Shown: positions 10,557 to 22,289, counted from the first letter of the stretch. The stretch is DNA of 64,000 nucleotides from Nymphaea colorata (GCF_008831285.2 NC_045149.1:3773500-3837499), one strand, 5' to 3'. Program-made: numbers and translations. The notes: generated by a model from the sequence alone, not told the origin.

Positions 10557-10886
10557 CCTACTAATTCTCATCCCAAGGATTTGTTTCGCAGTGCCTAGAT
10601 CTTTCATTTCAAACTCCTTTGATAGTTGTTCTTTCAGAGAATTAATCTCTTGCAAATTTGAGCCTGCAATAAGCATATCATCCACATATAATAGTAAAAT
10701 GATATAACAACTATCAAGGTTTTTAAAATAGCAACAGTGATCCATATCACACTTCTTAAAAGCATTTCTCCCCACGAAGTTATCAAACTTTTTGTACCAC
10801 TGTCTCGGTGCCTGCCTTAAACCATAGAGACTCTTCTCTAACTTGCATACAAGACTTTCTTTTCCTAAGACTTGGAAGCCTTCAGG
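10557..10886 (-). pseudogene. Ty1/copia reverse transcriptase fragment (N-proximal part)
   Basis: The minus strand reads from PEGF through KSLYGLRQAPRQWYKKF, then the catalytic YVDDML box and KDLGTAKQILGMRISR. This is the palm/fingers of a copia RT, about 110 residues. Sequence N-terminal to PEGF (gag, integrase, early RT) is missing at 10886. The C-terminal side stops at the inversion breakpoint. The continuation lies on the plus strand at 21399. Confidence 0.9.
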
Positions 10887-11317
10887 TTACTAAATGAACA
10901 CGTTAAAAATACAATTTTTCAAAATTATATGATAAACGACTCTTTTAAAAGTGTTCCAGAGTGTCGTGAAGGAGACGGAGCCTCTGGGATAGCCAGAAGC
11001 GTCCACGCCGCCGAAAATCACAGAACTATAGTTATGTCGGTTTTCACAGTCAAGAAACCACAACGACAGGAACAACGAAACATATTTTGAAATCTTTGGT
11101 GGGGGAGAAAAGAAATCACTTCATTGAGGATTTGATCGAGCTCGTCGACGATTTGGAATGCCGACAAACCCTTCTGGTTTACATAAAATATTGGATTACA
11201 ACATTGATCAAAAGCCTGCCTGAAACATTGGTAGAGAAGGGGGTTTTATAGAAGGAGTCGTCCAGCTCGCGTGCAGCTGCCCTCTACCCGGATGACTAAG
11301 TCTGCCAGCTACCTGTC
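10887..11317. other. Unassigned segment between the copia fragment and the tandem units
   Basis: Higher GC than its surroundings with short open frames on both strands, none recognisable. It may contain flanking host or retroelement leader sequence. Confidence 0.3.
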
Positions 11318-11610
11318 TCCCATGCCTTCACCCAAGAGCGGGAGAGTGTTTCTCTTGGTAAGATCAAAGAAAAGAAGAAGAAGAGAAGAGAAATGGAACA
11401 AAACACACATGGGAAGAAAAAAAGAATGTAGCGCTCTTCAGTAGCACTGTCGGCCTTTTTCATGATAACGAAAAAGCCCCGATGGAGCACGCCGAATGAA
11501 GGACATTACTATTTAGGTAACGTTGGACTAGACCAGTAGAGCTTTCCTTCTATACAAACTTTAAAGAGTTCGAAAATATAATATATCAAATAACATTGGA
11601 ATTATTGGTT
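11318..11610. repeat. Partial third copy of the tandem unit
   Basis: About 290 bp matching 13225-13520 and 15190-15490: GCGGGAGAG, a purine-rich stretch, GGAACAAAACACACATGGGAAG, and CGAAAAAGCCC through GTAACGTTGGACTAGACC. Confidence 0.8.
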
Positions 11611-11938
11611 AAGAGCACATTACAGTGCCAGGGGAAAGAAACCTATTTCATATATAGTAGCTTTTACAAGGAGAAGAGGTAGCACGAAAAATCAAAATCA
11701 AGATTATACAAGAGAAACTTGGAAAATATTAGGCACACAAATATTCCATATTACTGAATTCCTCACATGAAATTGCAAAGACAAATTCCCATTTAATCAA
11801 TAACGAGAAGGGCTTCATGACTTGAAATTAATACATTTGATATTATATTTCCAAGTTCATACCAAACACACATTCATAGAAGAGCAATCAGACTCAAAAC
11901 ACGTATGATGGAAGTGTAAAAGTCGTCTATCTTGACGT

Positions 11939-12391
11939 TCAAGGAAGCCCCCCGCCAAGTCCTCCACCAGCACCACCACCAAATCCTCCGCCTAGGCCAC
12001 TGAGCCCACCGCCTCCACGAAAACCACGACTGCCACCTCCACCTAGCCAACCTCCTACACCAGCTCCACCACCAAAGCTACCGCCAAGGCCACCAAGTTT
12101 GCCACCACCACCGAACCATCCACCACCTAGTCCAGCACTGCCACCAAAGCCTCCACCTTCTTCTTCATCGTCATCTTCATAATTATACCAGTCGTCATAA
12201 CCATCATAACGACTATAGTCATCATCATCTGAATCAGACCGGTCATCATAACCAATATAGTCATCAACATCGTCATCATCGTCAGTATCTTCTTCTTCTT
12301 CTCATTCTTCTTCTTTTTCTTCTTCACAATTATACCAGTCATCGTCAACATTAGAGTTATCATCATCCTCAATGTCATCAGTATCTTCCAT
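11939..12391 (-). pseudogene. Acidic, glycine-rich protein gene, copy 1 (one internal TGA)
   Basis: The minus-strand frame starts at the ATG at 12391-12389 and ends at a TGA at 11941-11939, 151 codons in all. Codon 30 is TGA (12304-12302), with the phase unchanged across it. The first half is Asp/Glu/Tyr rich (DDD, YDDWYNY, EEE tracts). The second half is a Gly-rich domain of GGGFGG and GLGGG-type blocks reminiscent of plant glycine-rich proteins. No signal peptide is seen in this frame. Upstream, a GAA-rich stretch continues in another phase, so the original gene probably began further upstream. It could be a cell-wall type GRP fused to an acidic region, or low-complexity DNA. The clean stop and matching second copy favour a former gene. 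Confidence 0.5.
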
Positions 12392-12680
12392 CTTTTTCTC
12401 CTTCTTCTTCTTCTTCTTCTTCTTCTTCTTCTTCGTTTTGCTCTTTTGTCTTCAACTGCTTAGTTTTATCATCATCATCCTTGTTGACTAGATCAACAAA
12501 TACTTTTTCTCCTCCTTTCATATCATCATCCTCATTGCTGACTAGATCAACAAATACTTTTTGTCTTCAATTGGCTTCTTTTTCTAGAATATAGAAAGGA
12601 AATGAACAAATAACTTGAAAAAATACAGAGCCATATTTTCCAACTTGAGTCTTACTTTGAGTGTCATTTCCATTAGATTA

Positions 12681-13186
12681 CACTCAGTTCCGAAGGACGG
12701 CCCGCAGAGTGACGGAGAGACGAGATGACCGCCTGGGCTGGCGGAGCCTACTGGCTACTCGGCATGAAGAGCACACTCAGTTCCGAAGGACGACCCGCAG
12801 AGTGACGGAAAGACGAGATGACCGTTTGGGCTGGGGGAACCTACTGGCTGCTCGGCGTAGAGAGCACACTCAGTTCTGAAGGAGGGCCCGCAGAGTGACG
12901 GAGAGGCGAGATGACCGTCTGGGCTGGCGGAGCCTAGTGTCTAGTCGGCGTGAAGAGTACATTCAGTTCTGGAGGAAGGCCCGCAGAGTGACAGAGAAAC
13001 AAAATGACAATTTGGGCTGGCAGAGTCTACTGGCTACTCGGCGTGGAGAGCACACTCAATTATGGAGGATGGCCCACAGAGTGACGGAGAGACGAGATGA
13101 CCGCCTGGGCTGGCAGAGCCTACTGGCTATTTGGCGTGGAGAGCATACTCAGTTTCAGAGGACGGCCCACAAAGTGACGGAGACAC

Positions 13187-13190
<4 letters not shown>
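12681..13190 (+). repeat. 93-bp minisatellite, about 5.5 copies
   Basis: Repeat starts fall at 12681, 12774, 12867, 12960, 13053 and 13146, each exactly 93 bp apart. The unit is 31 codons, and the plus strand is open through it except for a TGA at 12880 (CGA to TGA). The repeating peptide includes RRVTERRDDRLGW. Lengths stay at 93 with no indels. The coding sense may be an accident of the multiple-of-three period, since the neighbouring gene is on the other strand. Confidence 0.92.

Positions 13191-13236
<46 letters not shown>
13189..13236. repeat. (GA)n microsatellite
   Basis: GA tract following the last 93-bp repeat. Unit 2 carries the equivalent at 15151-15206. Confidence 0.9.
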
Positions 13237-13683
13237 GGAGAGAGACAGAGAGTTTCTTTTGGTAAGATCAAAGAAAAGAAGAAGAGAAGAGAAATGGAAC
13301 AAGAACACACATGGGAAGAAAAAGTACGTAGCGTGCCTCAGCAGCACTGCCTGCCTTTTTCTTGATAACGAAAAAGCCCTGATAGGGCGCGCCGAATGAA
13401 CAACATTACTATTCAGGTAACGTTGGACTAGACCGGTACAGGTTTCCTTCCGTACAAAATTTAAAAAGTTTGAAAATATTATATATCAAAGAACATTGGA
13501 ATTATTGGTTAAGTTCAATCTGAAGGGGTAAACAATTTTATTTAGGTAGATCCTTGATTGATACTTAATTAAATTGGTAAACAATTTCTCTCAGCATGTT
13601 CATATATAGCATCAATGAAAACATTTGGTGGTTCTCTATAAATAGATGAAATGTGAGACTGGTCATTGCAAATTGATTTAAAT

Positions 13684-14126
13684 CCTCCACCAGCACCACC
13701 ACCAAATCCACCACCTAGGCCACTGAGTCCACCGCCTCCTCGAAAACCATGACTACCACCTCCACCTAGCCCACCTCCTGCACCAGCTCCACCCCCAAAG
13801 CCACTGCCAAGGCCACCAAGTTCGCCACCACCACCGAACCGTCCACCACCTAGTCCAGCAATGCCACCAAAGCCTCCACCTTCTTCTTCATCGTCATCTT
13901 GATAATTATACCAGTCATCATGACCATCATAATGACTATAGTCATCATCATCTGAATCTGACCGTTCATCATAACCAATATAGTCATCACCATCGTCATC
14001 ATTGTCAGTATCTTCTTCTTCTTTTTCTTCTTCTTCTCATTCTTCTTCTTTTTCTTCTTCACAATTATACCAGTCATCGTCAACATTAGAGTCATCATCA
14101 TCCTCAATGTCATCAGTATCTTCCAT
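13684..14126 (-). pseudogene. Acidic, glycine-rich protein gene, copy 2 (same internal TGA, 3' end lost)
   Basis: The ATG is at 14126-14124 and the protein is the same acidic then glycine-rich type as copy 1. The TGA at codon 30 is again present after the GAAGAAGAA tract. The acidic tract after it is a little longer than in copy 1. The glycine-rich part runs into the tandem-unit boundary at 13684 and has lost its natural stop. Sharing the stop means it predates the tandem duplication, or that the true start or reading phase differs from the one seen. Confidence 0.5.
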
Positions 14127-14142
14127 CTTTTTCTCCTTCTTC

Positions 14143-14745
14143 TTATTCTTTTTGCTTTTTTGTCTTCAACTGCTTAGTGTTATCATCATCATCATTTTTT
14201 ACTAGATCAACAAATACTTTTTCTCCTCCTTTCATATCATCATCCTCATTGCTGACTAGATTAACAAATACTTTTTCTCCTACTTTCATGACGTTCGAGT
14301 GCATTCCTTCTTGGTAGCTTCTCAAAGGCGAAGTTGAATCTTCGTTATCATCCCCACATCCCTAGCTTCCTGCATTTCATTTTTGTCCTCCATAACCTTT
14401 GAGAAACCCTGGAGGATGCGTCTGATGGTTCCTTCCCTTTCCATGAATTTGAACACCTCCTTTTCCTTTCAAACTTTCTCATTTCAACATCATTGTCATC
14501 CAACGCTGTCTTACCTTTCTGCACATTCGAACTCCTCTTTCTTGTCTTGAGCTTCTCTGCATGATCACTGTCATCCTCCTCTTCGCTCAAGAGAATGACT
14601 TCTTTGGTTCTCTTGCCTTTTCTACTACTTGAGCAATGGGGAACTCTTGCATGCTCCCTTCTTGAACAATCCACTACCTAAAAAGACCAAAAAAAAAAAG
14701 AAAAGGAAAATCTTAAACCTGAAGCTTAGACCACCTTTTATACAG
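14143..14745 (-). pseudogene. 5' part of the acidic/glycine-rich protein gene with TATA box
   Basis: On the minus strand a TATAAAA box sits at about 14743-14737, in CTGTATAAAAGGTGG. Next come a pyrimidine tract ending in TTTTTAG (an acceptor-like site near 14680) and an open frame from 14674 to 14348 that is rich in Lys/Arg/Ser/Glu. A one-base phase change near 14345 leads into a second frame to about 14143 with a duplicated GEKVFV-N/D-LV motif and Asp tracts. That frame ends at TAA just upstream of copy 2. The basic and acidic low-complexity character suggests a nuclear or disordered protein. I do not recognise the family. Confidence 0.35.
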
Positions 14746-14911
14746 AAAAAGGAAATGTGGAAGTGCAAATGTGGAGGTGCTCTTTCAGGAGGAAGAGACA
14801 TTTGGCTTCTTGTTCTAGAATATAGAAAGGAAATAAACAAATAACTTGAAAAAATACAGAGCCATATTTTCCAACTTGAGTCTCACTTTGAGTGCCATTT
14901 CGATTAGATTA

Positions 14912-15135
14912 CACGAAGTTCCGGAGGACGGCCCGCAGAGTGACGGAGAGACGAGATGACCGCCTTGGCTGGTGGAGCCTACTGGCTACTCAGCATGAAG
15001 AGCACACTCAGTTCCGGAGGACGGCCCGCAGAGTGACAGAGAGACGAGATGACCGTCTGGGCTGGCGGAGCCTACTGGCTACTCAGCGTGGAGAGCACAC
15101 TCAGTTTCGGAGGACGGCCCACAAAGTGACAGAGA
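14912..15135 (+). repeat. 93-bp minisatellite, about 2.4 copies
   Basis: Repeat starts at 14912, 15005 and 15098, again exactly 93 bp apart, orthologous in position to the array in unit 1. It is followed by a GA tract at 15151-15206. Confidence 0.92.
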
Positions 15136-15139
15136 GATG

Positions 15140-15210
<71 letters not shown>

Positions 15211-16412
15211 TGCTGGTAAGAACGAAGAAAATAAGAAGAAGAGAAGAGAAATGGAACAGAACACACATGGGAAGAAAAAGCACGTAGCGTGCTTCAGCAG
15301 CCATGCCGGCCTTTTTCTTGATGACGAAAAAGCCCCGATGGAGCGCGCCGAATGAACAACATTACTATTCAAGTAACGTTGGACTAGACCGGTACAAGTT
15401 TCCTTCCGTACAAAATTTAAAGAGTTCGAAAATATTATATATCAAAGAACATTGGAGTTATTGGATAAGTTCAATCTTAAGGAGTAAACAATTTTATTTA
15501 GGTAAATCCTTGATTGATACTTAATTAAAGTGGTAAACAATTTCTCTCATCATGTTCATATATAGCATCAATCAAAACATTTGGTGGTTCTCTGTATATA
15601 GATGAAATGTGAGACTGGTCATTGCAAATTGATTTAAATCTTTAACGCCCTACCTTTCATGAGCAAAAAAAATCGTAAACATCTCAACCCCTTACCCTTA
15701 AACATTAAATTAAGTACAAGAGGACTCATTTTCTATTATTTTTCAAAAAAGGTGGCTCAAATTACTGCAGACCTCAAATAAATCATCGTTCACTCCATCA
15801 TGCTATCTTGAGGAAATTAAAATAGAAAGGAAGTCCTTGCTTGTAGACGCAGAAATTTTTAGGAAATCGGTAACAAGGATGACCCTTTATGAATTTGTCT
15901 TTAAAAATGCACGCTTTGACACCCCTCTAAGGATCCATTAAACTATTAGTTTCATCATAGCACAATTCTGCTTAATTTTTTAACAAAAATTTATGTGTTA
16001 ATTTAATTACTTAATAATTTACACATATTAAAATTATCATATTTTATATAAGATTTGTGAAGTAGACACCTGTTCATGTGAGAAATTCACCCAAGCTACC
16101 ATTGAACTTTTTATCTCCTTTTGTGTCAAAAAACTTTGAGCAAGCAATCAGCAACTTGGAATTCAAATTAAGGTTGATGGAAAAAGTTATTGTTGTGGTG
16201 GTCTTTGGCCATCTTATTCGTTGTAAAGAAGAATACTAGCCTGATCTATTGACATCCTTTTCTGCCGCCACATTCTGAATTTTGTGTTTGAACCTTAGAT
16301 CCAATTAAGGAGCTGTTGGCAGGAGCTCCCAAGAGAGCTGGTGAGTGAGCAACTTGGTGATTTATTTTTTTTTTCAATTTGAAACCCTCAACTTTGACTA
16401 GTGGTTTAACAG

Positions 16413-16432
16413 GGAGAGAGAGAGAGAGAGAG
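16413..16432. repeat. (GA)n microsatellite
   Basis: Short GA tract in D1. The D2 equivalent at 59131-59148 reads CT and is followed by a C run. Confidence 0.85.
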
Positions 16433-16927
16433 AGAACTTCTCTCCATTGCACATAAATCAAATATGCCTGTTGCCACATGTAGAAGGAAGCATTATTTAA
16501 TCTACATATGGGGCAGGGAACTAGGGCTGCACACAAGTAGAGTCGAGGCTAAGCTTGCCCAGCTCCAGCTCAAACTCGAGCCGAGCTCCCTAACACAAGC
16601 TAGAGCTCGAGCTCGAGCTTGACTCCCTTAACTCTTGTTTATGTCCTAACTTGTCTTAGTAAGCTTGTTTACGTCAACTTGTTTAACTCGTTTACAACAC
16701 GAAAGCAAAACTTGTTACCTCAAGTCAAAAGAAAAACTTACTATTGGTTTGCTTGTGATACAAACTAGGGTATGATTGTCTTGGAATAAGGAGATATTAT
16801 TTTTAGTATTGTAAGTTAAATGAGCAAACAACCTCACAAAGCTGCACGTCAATGAGAACAAATTCTATGGTATAACCATAAAAATAAGGGGGTTCAACAC
16901 AAGAAATGCTAACAGGGTTAGGGAACA

Positions 16928-16935
16928 GTTTAAAC
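16928..16935. other. Empty target site GTTTAAAC of the hAT insertion
   Basis: Single copy of the palindromic octamer in D1, in the context AACAGTTTAAACAAGC. D2 has the octamer twice, at 55326-55333 and 58635-58642, bracketing the hAT element. Confidence 0.95.
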
Positions 16936-17578
16936 AAGCAAACTCTTTCAACAATCAAACTGATGTCATAAGAGCTAGTGAGACGGTGAGAAAGAGAGAG
17001 ATAGCCTGAGGTGTACCGGCAGCAGAGAACTAAAATCAAAAGTCTTGCTGCCAGCCACTAAATTAAATGATCCACAGAGCAATGATGCCTTTCGTTTTCA
17101 TGGCAATAACGGAAACCATTAATGAGATAAAGGAGGACACCTAGCACTGCAGACACCATGCTTGTTCCGTAGAAGACTGATCAGGACTCGCCTAGCCCTA
17201 GCAGACGCCATGCATGGGGTTTTTTTTAAATCTGCATCCTTTTTTATGACCCTGCAATAAGGGTTAGCTTGTAGACCCCATACGGATCAGAAAATCGGAA
17301 CCGAAATCAATCTAGAATATTTTTATTGAAGGATCCGAAGCTTGTTTTTTAAAAATTAAAAATTTACCAATAAAAAAAATGGGCAAATAAATATTTTGCG
17401 ATTGTTTAGATCTTGCTCATTCAAGAATCAATTGCGAGGACTAGGTTGTAAAATTGAGGAGATAAGAAGTTAAGATTTTAAAATCGTGTTGATCGTGTGA
17501 TAGCCTCATATGTCAAATCCAAATCTTGTGTGTGTGCATGTGTGTGAATGAGAAAAGTGAGAAGATTGAAGAAGTTTT

Positions 17579-17590
17579 GCTCTGATGCCA
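17579..17590 (-). promoter_or_regulatory. Possible retroelement primer-binding site
   Basis: The minus strand reads TGGCATCAGAGC, one base from TGGTATCAGAGC, the usual tRNA-Met primer site of copia elements. The D2 copy has a further change. No clear LTR end (CA) directly precedes it, so this may be chance. Confidence 0.25.
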
Positions 17591-20500
17591 TTTCAGACTG
17601 TACATCCAAGCTTTGGGGAGAGGTACTTATCATCTGTGCTGTTTCAAGAGTTAAGAGATGAAGCTGCTGGTATGCAGCCTGTCCCAGTAGATCGAAGAAA
17701 TTAAACATCATATGTACATGGCTCTCTCTCTCACACATTGCCCACATGCGATGCATGTGCTGATGTTAGTAGTTCAAAGGCACGAGGTAGAATTGTAGAA
17801 TTAATTCATGTTGATGTTATTCTGAATATAAAAAATTCTGTGATCCTATAATCATTGCAACGGCCCCCCGAAACAGAACCCTTCACAGGTGCACCATCTC
17901 CAATCTTCTGATCATCAGACTGACGGTAGAACCGTTCTTCACTCATATGTTTTATCATTCTCTTGATCAATTTTCATTGTACAGTGGAAAAATCATCAAA
18001 AGATTAATTAACCTCATTGCAAATGGTATCCTGATCTCACGAGTGCTCGGTGGACTGATCAAATTAAGCCTTTCAGGAACTTGAATTGGGAAAAATCGAG
18101 TTTCAAATGGAAGTGGAAAATCTGTCCAACTTTTTCAAAATCAAGAATGGAGGACCCCCCAAAAGAAAAAAGCAGCTTTTAAGAGAAAGTGCTCCTTATT
18201 GTTGAATTCAGAAAGCTAATTTACTATCGTTCGAATAAGAGCTTTAGTTATGTTTCTTCAATAATTCTATAATTATCTTTTTTCAATAATTCAATCATTC
18301 TTCCATCTCATGGTCGTCTATAATTGTTCTATCCCTTTGATGAATAGTAATGCCATAGCAGCCTGCTCACATGGTAGCATGACTTTACAGAAAATTTTGA
18401 GATCAATTTTTGAAAAGACTCAAGCATTAGACAACATTCAGAGCATGACTTGACTATGATGCGATTTATAGTCCGACTATCTACACATATGTGCGTTGAC
18501 CCATCCTTCTTAGGTACGGGTAGGGTAGGGTCAGCACAAGGGCTGATACTCTCATGAATGTATGTTTGTACCCCTCCTGAAAACGGAGAGCTACAAAGAG
18601 ATTTTGAGAAAAAAGGATTTGCCTATAACGACCCTACCTTTTGGGGTCATTTTTTTGCCAAACATTTTAAATTAAAATTAAAGCATGTCAGAAAATCTTT
18701 TCAAACCTCCAATTTCTAATATCATTAGGCATAGTTATTAACTAACTTTAAACTGTCAACATTAAATAATAATTTAAATTAACCGATCAAATGGATCTTT
18801 CACAAAAATAGAAAGTACGAAAGTCGTTCAAAAATTTCTAAATCACCTAATTCAAAACAGGATATAGATTGGTTGGGCATCATCAGGTCATCGCAAATTG
18901 TAGCAACCTCATCACCACCTTCTCTATTCTGAATTGCCTGAATAGTAATAAATAGGAATGAGAACGTGGAAAGTTCTCAGTATGTCGTCCATCCTTGTTT
19001 ATTTCAGCACAAAATGACATTCAATGATTCAACTCATTCAAGTTCATAAAACTAAGGCAATCAATATCATAATTTCATGACAAATGCAAAGTGGTATAAC
19101 ATCGATCATGTGTAACTACTATCTATTCTAACATACATGATTAGCAATCCAACATGTAGTTTATCTTATTATCACATGAAATCAAGAACTCTAATGCACA
19201 CAGGCAATAAAGAGTTTAATAGTAACAAGCATTTACAATGACAATCATGAATTTTATGCATACAATGCACCTGATATTAATTATGTGTCAACATGCTTGC
19301 AATTATGTTAAATTTCTCTTGTCTATAACCGTAGGCACTATGCGGGTGGCAACGCAACCGACATTCGTTTATTCACACAACATTTTCTTTTACACAGTGC
19401 CCAAGGGTACAACCAAAACAGCAACAACGTAAACAACTCATGTGTTAGTACTAGACTTACAAATCGACTACTGTCTTACTCCAATTGGCCTTTGAAAAGG
19501 CAAGTTGGAGGGATGTTCTCCAAATCTCATGGTGGGAAACGGGTCACCCCTAAACAGGCATGCCCAAATAACATATAGTAGAGACAAAAACAAACAACCA
19601 AAAACCTAGGTGACGAGTATTGGCCCTAGTCAGCCTCACCCGGGCAGAAGGGAAACTCTCACCTCCTTTCTCATGCCATGAGAGATTGTACCACCCTGCT
19701 AATCTGATCTGGCTCAAACCATTTAAGGTCAAGCCAGATATGCTTTAATTATTATGAGCATTTATTCTTTGGTTCAAATACTTAGTCATATTCCCGGGGT
19801 TGGAGAATTATAGTAAATGCCTTAATACCAGTTCCTGACTATAAGGATCAATTTCAATCATATATACAGAATCACATGCAATTTCTAGGTACAAAAATCT
19901 GGATCTCAACATATCAACTCAAGCAGACCCATAACCTCGCAAGAGCTCAAATAAAAACACATAAGACATGTATATCTCAAGCCAAAGATGATCCAACACT
20001 AGATATATGTGAAATCATCAACATGCATAAGGATACATGTTTAATAAATCAATTCTAGATTATCAAACATTTACAACGATTAGAATGTAAATGAACACTT
20101 GTGAAACAAAGTAAACTCATATCCATATGTAATCATGTGTTAGATTCATGGAAAACAGTATAAGAACCATACCGATGAGTACTATTAGTGTGTTTTACTA
20201 TTTTCAAAGATTCATTTATTTGAAGTCATTAATCTTATATCTAGAGTCAAATATGTTTGCATAACTAATATAGGTCAACTATAAACAAGTTGAATCCAAA
20301 TCTGAATATATTATGAAAATATCTTCATTTCAAAACAAGGTGGATCCAAATTCAAACAAGTTTAGAACAACTAAAATATACATTAAAATAAGTTGTCTCT
20401 GATCCAAATACCACGATGATGGTTGGAAAAGCAATGAAATCTCCACCTCGATTTTAAACATCTTTTTTTCTTAAATAATGAGAATCTAAAACTGATCGGC

Positions 20501-21398
20501 CCTGAGGCTTGAGATAATGAATTTAAGAGTTTAAAAGACTTTTTTTAATCAACTTTACTTATGGATCAAGTCATTGAAGGCCGATAATGATCATAGAAAA
20601 TGCGGCCGGCTCAGGCGAGCTTTAGCTTGCTGGTTTTAGGGTCTAGCGTCAGTCTTTTGTGGCTGAACTTTTGATATTATTTTTGGTTGAACATCAGCTC
20701 ATTTCTATGTTAGAAATGACCATTTATTTCTTTAAAATTGCATAAAAGTGATCTTTCTCCAAATCGAGTTTTTGAAACATTGAAATGTTGGAAATCTTAG
20801 GAGTCGAGCCGATTGGCCGGCTATTTTTGGCTTTATTTCGAGCAGAAAAAAAAATATGGTTTTAAAATCTTGAAACCTAAATTCTAGGTTTCTTTTGATG
20901 ATTTGAAAACATTTTGAAGCGATAAACCGATCTCTTTTAAAACATGTTTTTGGAATTCATTTGGAAGGGGTCCGGCCCTACAATAGGCTGACGGATTTGG
21001 AGCAGCCATTTCCAACTTTGGGGCAGCAGATTTGAGGTTTAAAAATAAAATTTTCAGATTGACATATGGGCCAGTTTAGATGGAAGAAAGAGAAGAAAAA
21101 GTGGTTTCCTCTCTTAGTTGACGATTTTGACTATCGGTTAGGTTCATTCCTCTTATTTTCGAATAAGAGAAAGTTCTTATTGAAATGACTGCTAATCAAG
21201 TCAGATTAGGCTTTGATTTTCAATCAAATTTGGCGAACAAAGTTTTGAAAATTGCAGAAATTTCTGAAATTTTAGAAATGTATTTTGACCAAATAATAGC
21301 TTATTTAAAAAAAGCTCATTATGATTAATTTGTTCTCTTGTAAGGTAGACTACACTCACTGTTTGAGTGAGTTCGATTCTTGACCGGCAAAAATAGAT

Positions 21399-22214
21399 AC
21401 CTTAAATTTGTCTCAACAAAATTATATTGAGAAGATCTTGTGCAAGTTTAAGATGCAAGATGCTAAACCTGTTAGTTCACCTCTTGCTAGTCATTTCAAA
21501 TTGTCCAAGGATTTGTCACCCAAGACAAATGAAGAACATGAAGAAATGTCAAAGATTCCATATGCTTCAGCAGTGGGTAGCTTGATGTATGCTATGGTAT
21601 GCACTAGACCAGACATAGCACAAGCAGTGGGAGCAGTGAGCAGATACATGGCTGAGCCTGGAAAGAAACATTGGGAGGCTGTGAAGTGGATATTACGATA
21701 TTTGAAAGGAACTTCAGGTATGAGCCTTCGTTTTAAGAAAAATGAATTACTTTTGCATGACTTTGTGGATGCAGATTTGGGTGGTGATCTTGACAGTAGG
21801 AGAAGTACTACCGGGTACATTTACACCCTAGGAGGAACCTGTGTCAGTTGGGTTTCACAGCTTCAAAAAGTTGTTGTGCTGTCTACTACAGAAGCTTAAT
21901 ATATTGCAGTTACAGAAGCCAGCAAAGAGATGATTTGGCTAAAGACTATTCTAAAAGAATTGCATGTAAAGGAAGATAAAAGTGTTCTCTCTTGTGACAG
22001 TCAAAGTGCAATTCGTTTAGCCAAGAATCCAGTGTTCCATGCTAGAACAAAGCATATTGAATTGAAGTATCATTTCATTAGAGATTTGTTAGAAGAGAAG
22101 ATACTATCTCTTGAAAAGATTCATGGAACAGAGAATCCAGCAGACATGTTGACAAAGCCAGTGACTGCTGAGAAGTTGAGGTTATGTTTAACCTCAGTTG
22201 GTCTCCAAGGTTGA
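21399..22214 (+). pseudogene. Ty1/copia RT C-terminus and RNase H, one in-frame stop
   Basis: Reads LNLSQQNYIEKIL, the SLMYAMVCTRPDIA box, AVKWILRYLKGT, DADLGGDLDSRRSTTGY, VVLSTTEA, KHIELKYHFIRD and ADMLTKP, and stops at 22214. This is a complete tail of a copia polyprotein. A TAA at 21897-21899 interrupts it within the conserved TEAEYIA motif without a phase change (Glu codon to stop). The N-terminal portion of the same polyprotein is at 10557-10886 on the minus strand. A one-base phase problem may exist at the very start, next to the inversion breakpoint. Confidence 0.92.
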
Positions 22215-22289
22215 TTGATGAGGAGATGTCACACATGTTGAGTATGTGATGTACAAGCACTTGGATGGATCAAATTCCAACTGGGAGAT
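22215..22289 (+). other. Copia 3' untranslated region with polypurine tract
   Basis: Between the pol stop and the LTR. It ends in CTGGGAGAT immediately before TGTTGG, the usual polypurine tract position and sequence type for plant copia elements. Confidence 0.7.

Larger units (their letters stand above)
11955..13683. repeat. Tandem duplication unit 1
   Basis: The unit runs from CCTCCACCAGCACCACCACC to GATTTAAAT and is followed at once by unit 2. It holds the 3' glycine-rich coding part, acidic part, minisatellite, GA tract and a downstream segment. Relative to unit 2 it lacks about 520 bp (the counterpart of roughly 14290-14800) but has three more 93-bp repeats. Confidence 0.85.
13684..15644. 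repeat. Tandem duplication unit 2
   Basis: Second tandem unit, joined head to tail to unit 1 at 13683/13684. It is longer on the upstream gene part and shorter in the minisatellite. Its right end continues into D1 without a break, so D1 is the ancestral neighbour and the duplication arose to its left. Confidence 0.85.
10557..21398. other. Inverted block (about 10.8 kb) between a copia element and repeat B
   Basis: At the left edge, copia RT on the minus strand stops directly against the end of B1. At the right edge, D1 stops directly against the next part of the same copia reading frame on the plus strand. Reversing the block would place copia RT (ending GMRISR) against LNLSQQNYIEK, as in intact copia pol. 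It would also place B1 against the D sequence exactly as at 49599/49600. A few bases appear lost at each junction: about four from the B-D junction and roughly five codons from copia. This is inference from two independent junctions, not from an outgroup. Confidence 0.8.
15568..21398 (-). repeat. Repeat D1 (inverted counterpart of D2)
   Basis: It is the reverse complement of 49600-60023, apart from the hAT element (55334-58634 plus one target copy) and about 1.25 kb (50594-51841) that are present only in D2. Content is AT-rich non-coding DNA with features of LTR retroelements, including TATAACGACCC near 18627. A 12-mer at 17579-17590 is complementary, with one mismatch, to the usual tRNA-Met primer site. 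No pol domain is visible within it. Confidence 0.9.

Noticed and set aside
14629-14844. Plus-strand frame containing KCKCGG, suggestive of a zinc finger
   Set aside because: Only two Cys in a plausible spacing, the other ligands are absent, and the sequence overlaps the minus-strand TATA box and pyrimidine tract of another gene.
17478-17756. 92-codon frame in D1, also open in D2 at 54504-54839
   Set aside because: It is maintained in both copies but overlaps a primer-site-like sequence, has no domain and shows no bias toward protein conservation that I can judge by eye.
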